DNA of 64,000 nucleotides, from positions 1,794,891-1,858,890 of the forward strand of contig BCKT01000004.1 in NCBI GenBank assembly GCA_003116875.1, written 5' to 3'. A program made the translations under genes and the position numbers. Shown in pieces: positions 1-10,288 of this stretch. Origin of the DNA: Takashimella koratensis. Its lineage: Eukaryota; Basidiomycota; Tremellomycetes; Trichosporonales; Tetragoniomycetaceae. The notes beneath the pieces were generated by a model that searched no databases, was not told the DNA's origin, and saw only the letters and a list, made by a program, of their open reading frames with translations. Positions within the stretch are counted from its first letter, which is position 1. The number at the start of each line of letters is the position of its first letter.

Positions 1-1455
1 CTAATATCGTTCGACCCAAGACCAAACATCCCACTTCCTCCACCAGCGCCTGCCATTGCCAGTTTCTCCACGACCAATTTCAGATCGTCCGCTTTCTTCT
101 CTGCGTCCCTCCGACCCCTTTCTTCTCGCTTACACCTCTCCTCCAGGACCTTCTCGCGCTCGTCGTGGCTTAAAACGAGCCGTTCCAGCTCCGCCTCGCG
201 ATCCGAGACCGTCGCGCGCGCTTCGTCCCCGCGTTTCTCGAGCACCCGAGTCTCCTCAATCAATCGGTCAAACTCGAGTCGGTATGAAGCCTTTTGCGAC
301 GCAAGGGAAGAAGTCAAGGTGGCGATGTGAGCGTGCGCCTCACCAAGGCGTCGGACTTGCTCGTCATAAGTGCGTTTTAGAGATTGCAAGGAGCTGTCGG
401 TGGTGGTGAATCGGTTCTGGATCGTCTCGTGTTCAAGTTGCAGCTCGAGGTACTCAGATTGCTAAGAGGTTGATGAGCAAAAGATCGTCGATGAATGAGG
501 GTAAGACATACCCTCTGAGTGCGGTACAGCGCAAACCTTGCGTCCGTGTCCGCATGCGCATTGGTCAACGCAGAAACCTCGAGTCGAGCGTTCTCAAGCG
601 CCTTGACGCTTCGTTCCTCGTTGAACTGATCCACAAGTCAGCTAGTTTTCTCAAGGAGGTACTCTGAGCTTCTCACCTTGGCAGACTCAGCGGCCATTCG
701 CAACTCCGACACCTCAACATCAAGGTGTGCAATCTTCTGCGACGCTTCGCTTTTCTGGGATCGCAGGGTGTATAACTCCTCTAATAGCGACAAGGCGCAA
801 CAAAATTGGCTACGTTAGCTCGATTCACGGGTAGTAGTAGAAGCTAGAACGTACGAGTTGAGCGTTGAGTCCGTTCTTGGAGCCTCTGAATCTCATCAAC
901 AAGCTCGCGTTTCTCTCGCTCGGCAGCCTGTGTTCTGTCAGCGGCAGCTCATGAAACAGATGGTCAGAGCGACCTACATCGACGCGACTTTGAAGAACAT
1001 CGAGTGCTGATGAGCTCTGCACGTGGCTAGACTGGAGAGTAGACAGCTGCGCTCTCAACTGATTAACCTGTGAGACTGTGGATCCCGAACACATCTTGTC
1101 AGCTCTTGTCCATGCACATCAAACACGAATCATGTTCCAGCATAACCTAAAAGTCCTAAAGCAAGGTTGTCCTTCACTCACCAGCTCCATCGTTGTCCGC
1201 CTGCGCCTGCTGTTTCTCAGCTTTGATCTTCTCCAACTCTGCATCTTTCGCCTTGACGAGCTGCTCGAGATCAGCAAGAGCCTGCTCGCGCTCGACCTGC
1301 GCGCGAATGTCGTCCGCTGAAGGAGGCGCGGACGCCGACGCGGCGGAGAGGTCGGCGAGAGGAGAGGGGGTAGGAGCGGAGATGGGAGTCGGGTCGGTGG
1401 GTTGGGTAGAAGCGTCGGCTGTTCCTCCTCCTGCAGGAGGTGGGTCCGAGGACAT
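1..1455 (-). CDS. MLP1: TPR/Mlp1-like nuclear-basket coiled-coil protein, N-terminal part
   Basis: The gene runs off the left edge, so only the N-terminal part is present. Exons that keep frame are 1455-1182, 1075-978, 927-855, 780-677, 625-512 and 461-1. The first 50 residues are Pro/Ala/Ser rich. After that the product is almost continuous heptad-like coiled coil rich in E, K, Q and L. The last exon, with segments such as SEYLELQLEHETIQ and LEFDRLIEETRVLEKR, resembles the conserved early region of fungal Mlp1/Nup211/TPR filaments. Those proteins line the nuclear basket and help mRNA export and quality control. It is divergent from NMT1 with a 301 bp shared promoter. Other long coiled-coil proteins (golgin, kinesin tail) cannot be excluded, because the diagnostic middle of TPR lies outside the window. 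Confidence 0.6.
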
Positions 1456-1756
1456 GGTTTGAGAGTGGGATGAGGATGGAGGGCGATGAGGAGAGGAGAG
1501 GAGAGGAGGATCAGAGGATCAGAGTGGGAGGGAGGAACGGTGACGAGCAGATGAAATAGTAAGTTTGTAATGGAAGTTATGGTTTGATTAGAACTGGCGA
1601 GAATCAATTAGAAATCCAAATGGATTCGCTTAGAGTTGACATCTATTTAAGTATTCCCTCCCTTTAGGCCCGGATGGCAGCGAAAAAGACGTCAGCGACG
1701 GTTGATGCATTCATTGTTCACTTTGCACCACCACACACCACACACCACCGCCCAGC
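1456..1756. promoter_or_regulatory. Bidirectional promoter between the TPR-like gene and NMT1
   Basis: This 301 bp spacer lies between two start codons that point away from each other. It holds a G/A-rich stretch (about 1470-1540) and an AT-rich TATTTAAG element near 1644. The last 35 bases before the NMT1 ATG are CACCACACACC-like and resemble a CA-rich 5' leader. Function is inferred from position only. Confidence 0.5.
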
Positions 1757-4227
1757 ATGCCCGCCCCGACTGACGACGCCATGCCAGAGGGCAACGCCGC
1801 GGGCTCCTCTTCCCACTCTGCTCCCGGAGATACAGCCGAGGCCATGATCGCCAAGTTTCAAGAGCTCGGGACCCAGGCAGCTCAGGACGAGGCGGAGAAC
1901 GGTGACGATAACGACGATGATGACGATGATGACGACGAGGACGGAGAGGAAGGTGAAGGTGTCGCTGGACCAGGCGCGACAGATGGCGCAGGTGGTGAAG
2001 GAGGGAAGAAGAAGAAGAAGAAAAAGAAGAAGAGCAAAGCGGCAAAGGCAGTCGCCAAGTTGAAGTGAGTGATGCGTTTGAAGTACCAGGGTGAACGCAG
2101 AAAACGTCGCCTGAGATAGTTGCGGCTAACAATGGTGTAGGAACCTGGCTACGGGTCAGGCACCACAAGAGCTGGTCGACGCGTTGCGGGAGAAGATGGA
2201 CCCGTCAGACCAGGCAGCTACAGATGGTGAGCTCAAAGATTCTTTCTTCATGACTCGTAGCTAATAGTCTTGTGACAGAGGAGATCCGCAAGGCGCTCAA
2301 GGCGGTCGACCTGATGAAGCTATTGGACGGACAAGTGGCTCTTGGTAACAAATCCAACACGAAAGCTTTGGGAGAACACAAGGTTAGTTCAGCATTACTC
2401 CGTCGCTGTCGTCTGATACTCAAGGACCTGGCTGACTCTGGTACAGTTCTGGAAGACACAGCCCGTTCCTCAGTTTCAATCAGGTGACGCAGAAGCGCTC
2501 GAGGGCCCCATCGACGAGATCAAGACTCCCTCTGAGGTCAAACAGGAGCCCGGATCGCTGCCTTCCGGATTCGAGTGGAGCGTTGTCGACGTCACCAACG
2601 AGGAGCAGGCAAGTTCATCGTCTATCACACAATATGTGCTGAGCTGATCGCTTGCGCAGATGAAAGAGGTCTATATTCTGCTTTCCGAGAACTACGTCGA
2701 GGATGACGAAGCCATGTTCCGATTCGCTTATACCAAGGAGTTCCTATTATGGTGAGGCTTGACAGCTAAGCGATCCATGTGTCAATGAGCTGGAGCTGAT
2801 CTTGTGCTGCAGGGCGTTGACGGCGCCGGGATGGCTTCCGGAGTGGCATATTGGTGTCCGTGTGCAGAAGACCGGCAAGCTCATTGCTTTCATCTCTGGT
2901 ATCAAGGTCGAGTTGCGAGTCCGAGCAAAGTGAGTAACTTTCACGATACTATCAGAAACTCTCCCAGATCGTTTCACTTTCCACATCGAGCTGACTGCGG
3001 CAGGTCGTTTGATGCCGCCGAGATCAACTTCCTCTGCGTTCACAAGAAACTCCGATCCAAGCGTCTTGCTCCCGTACTCATCAAAGAGGTCACTCGGCGA
3101 TGCAACATTGCCAACATCTGGCAAGCCATCTACACGGCCGGTGTCGTTCTCCCTACACCTATCGGAACGTGTCGCTATTTCCACCGCAACCTAAACCCTC
3201 CCAAGCTGGTCGACATTGGTTTCTCCCCGCTCGCGAGAGGTATGACGGTCGCACGACTCGTGAAGCAGTTCGCGGTTCCCTCGCACACTAAGATCCCTGG
3301 GTTCCGGGAGATGGTCCGTGACGACGTCCCGCAGGTCGGCGATCTCCTGCGCAGGTATCTCTCCCGCTTCGAAGTGGCGCAGACGTTTGCGGGCAACGAT
3401 GAGATCGAACACTGGTTCCTCTCTGGCAGCGGTAGGGAAGAAAATGGCCAGCGCGTTGGCCAAGTCGTGTGGGCCTATGTCGTCGAGGTGAGAACGAACT
3501 CTCTTTAAACCATGCGAATGACCTTGCTGACGTAGATCGCCGATGAAGGACCCCACGACACACCTCATCACCGACCTCGTCTCGTTCTACTCCCTCCCTT
3601 CCAGCATTATGAAGCACAAGAAGCACACTGTACTCAATGCCGCATACATGTTCTACTACGCATCAGACACAATCTTCTCGCCCTGTGGGAGCGCAGATGA
3701 CGCGGCGACGCACGAGGCTAAAACGAAGAGCAAGCTTGGCGAGAGGCTGAACGCGTTGGTCGGGGATCTTCTCGTGGTTGCGTCGAAGGTGAATCAGCTG
3801 AAAATGCTTTTGAGTACGCATAGCTGACCTCGATCATCAGGCTGGCTTTGACGTTGTAAATGCTTTGACTCTAATGGACAACAACTCGTTCTTGCAAGAG
3901 CAGAAGGTAAGTAGTCTGGATCATGGACGAAAGCCTTGCAAGCCCTGCTGACCAGAATCACAGTTTGGCCCGGGTGATGGCTTCCTCGTGAGTAACTCTA
4001 ACAATACTGATTTTGCTTGTCGTAAGCTGACCTCCGTTTCCCATCTCTCTCGCCATCGCACAGAACTGTAAGTTGTGCTCCCTTCTTTTCCGCGGCGTCG
4101 TCTAGGGTGGGCCCAGCTGACCTCTTCCTCAGACTACTTGTACAACTGGTCGTGCGCGCCGATCGACGGCGGTAGCAAAGGTATCGCGAACAAGGAGAGC
4201 GCCGGTATCGGAGTTGTCATGCTATAA
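1757..4227 (+). CDS. NMT1: Glycylpeptide N-tetradecanoyltransferase (N-myristoyltransferase)
   Basis: The enzyme transfers myristate from myristoyl-CoA to N-terminal glycines of cytosolic proteins and is essential in yeasts. Twelve exons keep frame and give 593 residues: 1757-2064, 2141-2226, 2279-2382, 2447-2608, 2660-2751, 2813-2929, 3004-3487, 3549-3788, 3841-3906, 3964-3987, 4064-4067 and 4133-4227. Family hallmarks are the [10 protein letters not shown] entry motif, the [18 protein letters not shown] acyl-CoA site, [10 protein letters not shown], and the FGPGDG...YYLYNW C-terminal block ending in the hydrophobic -VML. The first 100 residues are an acidic poly-Asp run followed by a poly-Lys run, as in ribosome-binding N-termini of other NMTs. 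Three splice oddities stand out: a GC donor after 2608, an acceptor at 3548 that skips a nearer AG, and a 4-nt exon. Identity is very secure. Confidence 0.96.
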
Positions 4228-4377
4228 ACGAACGACGAACTGATCTTCCGTTGACATCCTCATATCCACTCATACACGCATTACGACACTTGATGCCATG
4301 CACCGAGCTTCATGCCCCTCACTGCGGTACACTACTTACATCCCCGCGATTCCAAGATCACATGAACGAAATTGACA

Positions 4378-6722
4378 TTAAAGACCGCTGAGCTGAACAA
4401 CACAGACGGCGACAAAGACAGCCACGAGTTCCGCGGCCACAAGTAACCACCGATCTCGTCCCCAGTTCACCATCTCGAGCTGGGCCGAATTGTCAGCGGG
4501 GTATCAGAAACAAGGGGAATGTGTGAATGAGTGAACGTACACCAGGGACGTCGGGACCGAATGGGAGGCCCTCAAAGGTCTTGGCGAGCCACGAAGGGGT
4601 CGGGGGCTCAACGTGCCGGGAGACGCGCTTGAGCTTGGTGTTGGATCGAGAACGGGTTGGAGAGGGCAGTGGAGACCGTGAGCTTCTTTGGCGATTTCTT
4701 GTCTTTTCAAGATCTTCTTTGAGCTTCAAATGTCTCTCATGTCTGTCGCGCCGTTCCTCTTTGTCGCGTCTGTCCTCTTTGTCCCTTCTCTCGCGCCTCT
4801 CGCGTCTGTCTCGCTCGCTCTCGCTTTCTTCCCGCTTCGAGGCATGTCTCCTTTCTCGCCTGTTCTCGTCAGAGTCGGACCTATGGTCCTCACGTCGGTC
4901 CTTGTCCTCGCGGTCGTTGTGTCTTTCAGAGGTCTTGCGTGTACTGGATCGTTCGCGCCTACGATCCGTGTCCTCGCTCTGCGATCTAGTGTCTCTCGTC
5001 TCTCTTGTCTCATCTCGCTTCTGACTTCTCTTCCGCTCTTTTCCATCTCTCTCCTTCTCCCTTCTCCTCTCTCTTTCGCGACCACTATTTGCCTCATCGT
5101 CATTGACTTCATCGACGTACGATTCGAGTACTGCTAACTCCTCTTCCCCCTCTTTGTCCATTACATTTCCTTGATCGAAAGCTTCAGGACGGCGAGAGAC
5201 ATCCAATGCGGGACTTTCCAGTCCCCGGTTGAGGTCTCGGCGGGACGACTTTACCCTGCGCTCGTCTGAAGGAGGAAAAGGGGATAGAGGGAGAGGTGTA
5301 CGATGTGCCACTTGTAGAGTTGGAGTTTGCGGGCCATCCAAAGTCCGATGGCGAGGCGTAGACGGCCGAGACCGGGACGGTGAACGGAGCTCCTCGCGAT
5401 GTGCAGGCACTAGTCGATCTCTAGGCAGAGACGAGGGAGTGGCGTACTTGTTCTCAACTAGGGGTGACGGTAAAGCTGACCGAGGTAAGGGGATGCGGTG
5501 AGGGGCCTCGGCGGATGGTGATAATGGAGCTAGCGTGTCTAGAGGTCGAGGTGAACGTGTCCGAGAGGGGGGTGGACATGGTCGAGACTGTGGGAAATCA
5601 GGTTCGAGGTTCTCCACTTTCAGACGAGGTGGAGCTTTTTCATGAGGGTTGGGTTCAGGGGAGCGTTCTCCATGAGGAGCCACAATTGAATCTGGTGTAT
5701 TAAGGAATCGGTCAATTGATGAAGTTATCGGCTCAAGAGGAGGTGACTGTGGTGGTCTTCGTGAAGCCTCAGGTGGTCGATGAATCTTGGGGATCGGAGG
5801 CAACTTCGGAACTTCAGGTCTTTGTTGAACCGGTTCAGGCGGTGTTTTTTTCCCTAAAAACAGAGGTCGAAGAAAGTTTCGCTTCTTAGGCGTTTGCGGA
5901 TCATTCTCGATCCCAGGCGGTGGAGATGGAGGTAAGACAGCAGGTAAGTCTATGTCTCTTGGTCGTGGCGAGGGACGAGGAGGAGGCATGCGAAGAGTGT
6001 TGTCTTGTCGTGGTGAGCGTGGCGTCCGCGGTGTGTTTTTCGATTCGGCCACCATCCCCTCGACACGAATTGGTGTTAAAGCTCTTCTTGGGCGAGGCTG
6101 TGGAAGCTCTGCCGGTGATCTGGGGCGAGAGACAGTACTCCCCTCTCGTCTCGCACTCTTCGGCTCATCTTGCCTCTGGCTCTTCTCATCACTTCTCACC
6201 CCTATCGAGCTCGTATCGAAGTTCTTCAAAGCCTCTATTCTCGACCTTCTCTTCACCCGCTTCTCTTCCTCCGCCCCCCCAGGCGTCCCACTGGCGAAAC
6301 TCCTACTCAGTCGAAGAGGCTTCAGGCTCTCTTCTGTACTTCGAGCCCGCTCGAAGACGATCCATGCTGTCTCTGGAGAGATAGCCGCCGGGGAAGAGGG
6401 GGTGGCGCGTGATGGGCGGGAGGAACGGACGGATGGACGACGAGGTTCGGGAAAGAAAGATTCGGCAAGAGGTTGGAGGAGATGGGAGAGGTGGTAAGGG
6501 TCGATAATGTCGGGAGGAACGGATAGTGTCGATGCCAAGTGGGCGAGAGAGAGGGCCTGGAGTGAACAACGAGTGAGTGAAAGAGGGATTGAAAGTGAGT
6601 GGAAGATAAGGGAGAAGGGGAGAGATTAGACTCACCGGTGCACCAAATAGGACGTTGGGGGAAGAGTTCGTGTCGAGGATAAGTAACGCCGAGGCAAGAA
6701 TCTCACCGTCTTCCAGAGACAT
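4378..6722 (-). CDS. Arg/Ser/Pro-rich protein with C-terminal membrane anchor, unknown function
   Basis: Three exons (6722-6636, 6556-4541, 4479-4378) give 734 residues. The first about 70 residues are a hydrophobic, conserved-looking helix region (start MSLEDGEILASALLILD). The middle 400 residues are proline/serine/arginine-rich and probably disordered. A 150-residue block of R/E/D/K repeats (units like RRDKEERRDRHER) follows, as in RS/RE-domain nuclear proteins. The last exon encodes DRWLLVAAELVAVFVAVCVV followed by a few residues, a clear single membrane helix at the extreme C-terminus. It would therefore be a tail-anchored protein, possibly of the nuclear envelope or ER. I do not recognise the family. 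It is convergent with NMT1, with only 150 bp between the stops. Confidence 0.75.
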
Positions 6723-7506
6723 GGTGTTGCGCGGGGTCGATACATCTAGTCCAGCCCAATGCGCAGGAAGGAATGTGACAGAAACGGTAGGGCGCCAGAG
6801 GCGGCAGTAAAGCTTGTGAGACCTAGTGGGAGTGTGTTAGAAGCAAGTGGGGTCGGGTTATGTAGAGACTGTGTTTGGCTTGCGTTGGGAGAGGGTGGGG
6901 AGACATCCTTTATCATTTGTGTTTCGCAGCGCCGGAGGCTGAAATGAAAGGAGGTGACGACGGATCCCGTCTCATCTGTTGCATTCACCGACGAGACAGT
7001 GCGCGCTTCCAAATCTCCGATTTTGTCCTCAACGGAGGTAGGCGGAGAGGCAGACCGCATATCACCTTGGGCAGCTTCCTCTGTCTCGGCGAAGGCGCTC
7101 TTGTAAAAGCTCTTTTAGGTATTCAGCCTGTTCGTCCGGGTTTGAAAGAGGGATTCGGCCTGCGTGACACTCCTTGGTGAGACTGTGAGAATGTGTTTCA
7201 ACGACGACTTTTGAACCGGCGCAGGTCAATAGAAGGCTCGAGACGCGCTCTCCCTTCTACGATAGCGATTACCAGCCTCTGCAACCAGCTGCACGTTTCC
7301 TACATAACCCTCCGATCCATGCAAACTCGACTCACGAGAACCACGAGGTTATTCTAAGCCAAGAATACTGACACGATTTTCAACATGCCGATTTATCCAG
7401 CGCCTCCGAGCGATGAAGAGGAGAGATCAATTTATTGGGAGGAGTGGAGCTGGCAGAGGAGGCTGCTAGCGGTACCCCACTTCACACCCCCGAGGACCTT
7501 GCCAAG
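6723..7506. other. Gene-poor stretch with one possible small minus-strand ORF
   Basis: The stretch separates the tail-anchored gene from the first gene of the paralog island. On the minus strand 7060-6746 encodes 104 residues (start MRSASPPTSVEDKIGDLEAR) that are Ser/Pro/Thr-rich. A second frame just upstream reads NPDEQAEYLKELLQERLRRD, which looks protein-like. The two frames cannot be joined with convincing splice sites. A short plus-strand frame (7385) begins MPIYPAPPSDEEERSIYW but stops after about 40 codons. I treat this as mainly promoter sequence plus a doubtful small gene. Confidence 0.25.
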
Positions 7507-8553
7507 ATGACCTCCGTCTCCTCGATCAGAGGGATCATCGCCGCATGCTTAGAGGCATGGGGTAGCGCTTGGGCTACCGGTGAAGATAGCAAAGAGCAGC
7601 CGTTGAGTGACTTTGCTGATACCGAATTGGCGCTGTTAAACGATGCCCAGCGAAGCAAGATTGGAAACGAACTGAACGAAGTCACAGAGGGCGTTGTCAA
7701 CACCCTCTGGACTAAAGTGCACCAAAGGCGCAACGGGCAAACACGTGGATGGATTCCCGGGCTGCAGTTCTCCTCTGGGCTGTCGTTGAGACGGCCTTTC
7801 GTACCCGAATCATCAAGTGAACACGGTCGTGAGGAGGAAACCAGCAGGGCTTCTCCTGTGGATCTAGTCCTCGAAGTCTGGTGTGACACCCCTGGGGTCT
7901 ATGGTCCGATATTCAAACATGGACTCCAGTGCGCTATCAGCCTCGATTCTACCAACCCTGCCGGCCTTTCCAAGAAGGAATTGGCGAATATCACAGACGC
8001 CGATCTTCGGTACTTGATAGACTACACCGAGACTCACGTAGAAGCAGCCAGAACCCCTCAAGCGAAGGTGTTCAAAACTATAACTAAAGACGTTTTGGAC
8101 TGCCTAAAGTCGTGGACCACTCCCGATGCCGGCTCACCTTCCACAACTAATAGTAGTGACTCAGAAGATGATGAGGATGCCGAAAACTGCGACCGGTTGG
8201 AACTTGCCAAGCTTTCAGACCATCAACTGGAAAAACTGCAAGCTGCAATCTCAGCAACGATGGAAGCAATCGTCTCCGATTGTCGAGAGAAAGCCGCCAA
8301 TTTCAGAATGCCGACCGAGGACAGTCTAAGATATAGGCTGTCGATCGGCGTTTCGAACCAAGTAGGAGAAACCGGTACTCATGAGAGACTTGAGATTGAC
8401 ATTACTTATCTCGCTGGTCACCAGACCCTGCGTGCGGCATGGCTCCGCTGTCTGGTCTCATCGGAACATGATGATGGCTTTTGGGGGATGAATTGGACGT
8501 CGGGTGAGCATACGCAGGAGTTGGAACGGTTATCGCGAAGTGACCGGGACTAA
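7507..8553 (+). CDS. Island family protein, member 1 (unknown function, intronless)
   Basis: A single uninterrupted frame encodes 348 residues. The ATG at 7507 is the first in frame after a stop. Five blocks recur in order in the genes at 9239, 11453 and 14387. Block A is FADTELALLNDAQRSKI. Block B is VDLVLEVWCDT followed by a tyrosine/leucine strand. Block C is YTETHVEAARTP. Block D is LSDHQLEKLQAA then CREKAANFRM. Block E is LEIDITYLAGHQTLRA. An acidic Ser/Asp linker separates C from D. There is no signal peptide or membrane segment, so it is probably a soluble intracellular protein. I recognise no known domain. The closest relative in the window is the neighbour at 9239. Absence of introns contrasts with the intron-dense genes elsewhere in the window. 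Confidence 0.75.
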   Translation: MTSVSSIRGIIAACLEAWGSAWATGEDSKEQPLSDFADTELALLNDAQRSKIGNELNEVTEGVVNTLWTKVHQRRNGQTRGWIPGLQFSSGLSLRRPFVPESSSEHGREEETSRASPVDLVLEVWCDTPGVYGPIFKHGLQCAISLDSTNPAGLSKKELANITDADLRYLIDYTETHVEAARTPQAKVFKTITKDVLDCLKSWTTPDAGSPSTTNSSDSEDDEDAENCDRLELAKLSDHQLEKLQAAISATMEAIVSDCREKAANFRMPTEDSLRYRLSIGVSNQVGETGTHERLEIDITYLAGHQTLRAAWLRCLVSSEHDDGFWGMNWTSGEHTQELERLSRSDRD

Positions 8554-9238
8554 ATCAGATGCTCAGTATGATATACAGTATCAGTTAAGTAGAACGAGCT
8601 GATGCAGTGTGTATTGATGGCAGGAGACATATGTGGGAGGATATGAATTTGGCATTTCGTCCGCTGTGTGCGTCCAAAAGGGCGTGGTCGAAGGAGGCCG
8701 CAATGAAGATCGCCGTCATAAACGATGGTCAAGCTACATACAGATGGAGATCTGGGCTTATGCCCAGCACCGTTTTACCGAATGTCCTTTCTACGTTTTA
8801 GACTGATCTCTACTCGTTGCGAGGGCGGTGCGTAAAAGCTTCACACTGCAGTTTGCTGGCCAATCCATGCGTGAGTTGGAGTTCATTCGATTGCACATTT
8901 TTGTTGTCGAAAAAAGTGGGCTTAGGTGATTTGAAATGGCATTGTGCTCTTTTGTACCCCAACGTTTTGGTGGAAACGTTTCAAGATATTTGCTCAAAGG
9001 AGACCGCTGTTGCAATGACGGTCATCAGCTGTTTCATGGCGTTTTGCTTGGTGAGACGGTGTTGGCGGCCTTCCATGTTTGACGGAGCAACGCACGTCAC
9101 GTATCAATCCTTTCAACTCGTTTGAGGCTTGGTATGCGCGCTAGAGTAACACTGGAACATATAGTTGTCCATCAGTTGATAACAGTAGGATCCACTTTCT
9201 GCCGCTCGCGTCGCCTTGGATTTGATCAATTAACAACA
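8554..9238. other. Intergenic region between island members 1 and 2
   Basis: The 685 bp hold no credible gene. The sequence is more AT-rich than surrounding coding DNA and contains several short frames without family blocks. The part just upstream of 9239 is the likely promoter of member 2 and contains TTGATCAATTAACAACA immediately before the ATG. Confidence 0.4.
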
Positions 9239-10288
9239 ATGGCCGACGATCACAAGCAATCACTCGGCGAGAAGAGTCTTGTCGATTCCGTTGCAATGCA
9301 ACTCAATCAGCGATTCGATGCCATTAACAGGACTTGGCCGAATGGCGAGGATGATTACAAGCAATCCCTCAGTGACTTTAATTACACTGAATTCGCCCAG
9401 TTGAGCACGAAACAACGAGGCGAGCTCAAGTCCGAATTTCCCGACATTGCCAGAGATGCCGTTAGACCATTGCTGACTGAAGCCAGGAAAAAGGTCGATT
9501 ATCAAGATGAAGCCTTATCCACCTTACGAATCACGCCTAAGCTGTCGTTCCGGCGACCTTTCAGGTCTCCTTCTACGACTGAGGGCCAATCAAAAACTGA
9601 CAACACAGCCGATTCAAAGGCGGTTTTGCCAGTAGAACTCGTGCTTGAATTCTCTTGCGACCAGCCAGACTCTCACCAATGGATATACGGAAGTCAATGT
9701 GTCCTTAACATCAGCGCCACCATGGAGAACGGCTACACCGACGGTATTTGGGCTCGTATTGCTCGAGAAGACATGATGAAGCTCGATAGATACACAGAAA
9801 CAGACGTAGATGCCGCCAAGACTCCTATAGACAAACCCATTGAAGACGTGGTGCGACAAGTCTTGGACAGCTTGAAGGAATGGCTGGAACCTGACCCTGA
9901 TGCTTCTTCTTCCGACTCGGACGATTTGAAGCATAAATCCGAGGTTATCAGAAAGAAACCTGAACCCAAACCGTTGATGCTGGCAAAGCTAACAGACAAC
10001 CAGATGATGTCATTAAGAGCCACATTGAAGACCGCTACTGCGAACATGGTCACCAATTGCCGAGAGAAAGCTGCGAACTACCGAATGGATGCGGAGCAGA
10101 CCTTGGATTTCACCGTGAGATTCAACATTCTCAGCACAAATTATGATCTGCCCCAGCCGGGGGAATTGATTGAAATTGAGATCGAATATTCAGCTGGCCT
10201 TCAGTCCCTTCATTCCCAAATGCTCAGCGCTACCGTAAATATCAATAGTGTGAACGGGGTTCGGGATCTGAAATGGGGGGATTCATAA
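9239..10288 (+). CDS. Island family protein, member 2 (unknown function, intronless)
   Basis: A single exon encodes 349 residues from MADDHKQSLGEKSL. It is the closest visible relative of the gene at 7507. Shared segments include LSDF.YTEFAQL (block A), VELVLEFSCDQP (block B), YTETDVDAAKTP (block C), LAKLTDNQMMSL and CREKAANYRM (block D), and IEIEIEYSAGLQSLHS (block E). The Ser/Asp linker before block D is followed here by a short Lys/Pro run. It ends in LKWGDS. The CREKAAN[FY]RM motif is the strongest signature of the family and suggests a structural or binding role, but no enzyme motif is visible. The gene is in tandem with members 1 and 3. Confidence 0.75.
   Translation: MADDHKQSLGEKSLVDSVAMQLNQRFDAINRTWPNGEDDYKQSLSDFNYTEFAQLSTKQRGELKSEFPDIARDAVRPLLTEARKKVDYQDEALSTLRITPKLSFRRPFRSPSTTEGQSKTDNTADSKAVLPVELVLEFSCDQPDSHQWIYGSQCVLNISATMENGYTDGIWARIAREDMMKLDRYTETDVDAAKTPIDKPIEDVVRQVLDSLKEWLEPDPDASSSDSDDLKHKSEVIRKKPEPKPLMLAKLTDNQMMSLRATLKTATANMVTNCREKAANYRMDAEQTLDFTVRFNILSTNYDLPQPGELIEIEIEYSAGLQSLHSQMLSATVNINSVNGVRDLKWGDS

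Noticed and set aside
1119..1607. Minus-strand frame of 162 residues near the TPR-like start
   Set aside because: It overlaps the first coding exon in another frame and is made of Ser/Arg/Leu runs expected from the opposing coding bias.
5952..6497. Plus-strand open frame of 181 residues opposite the tail-anchored gene
   Set aside because: It is a shadow of Arg/Ser/Pro codons on the other strand, without start context or splice signals.
7435..7506. Longer N-terminus for island member 1
   Set aside because: The upstream codon is TTG, not ATG, and no in-frame ATG exists between the preceding stop (7414) and 7507.
8550..9015. Short minus-strand frames between island members
   Set aside because: They are under 75 residues, have no family blocks and no splice support; most likely chance frames.
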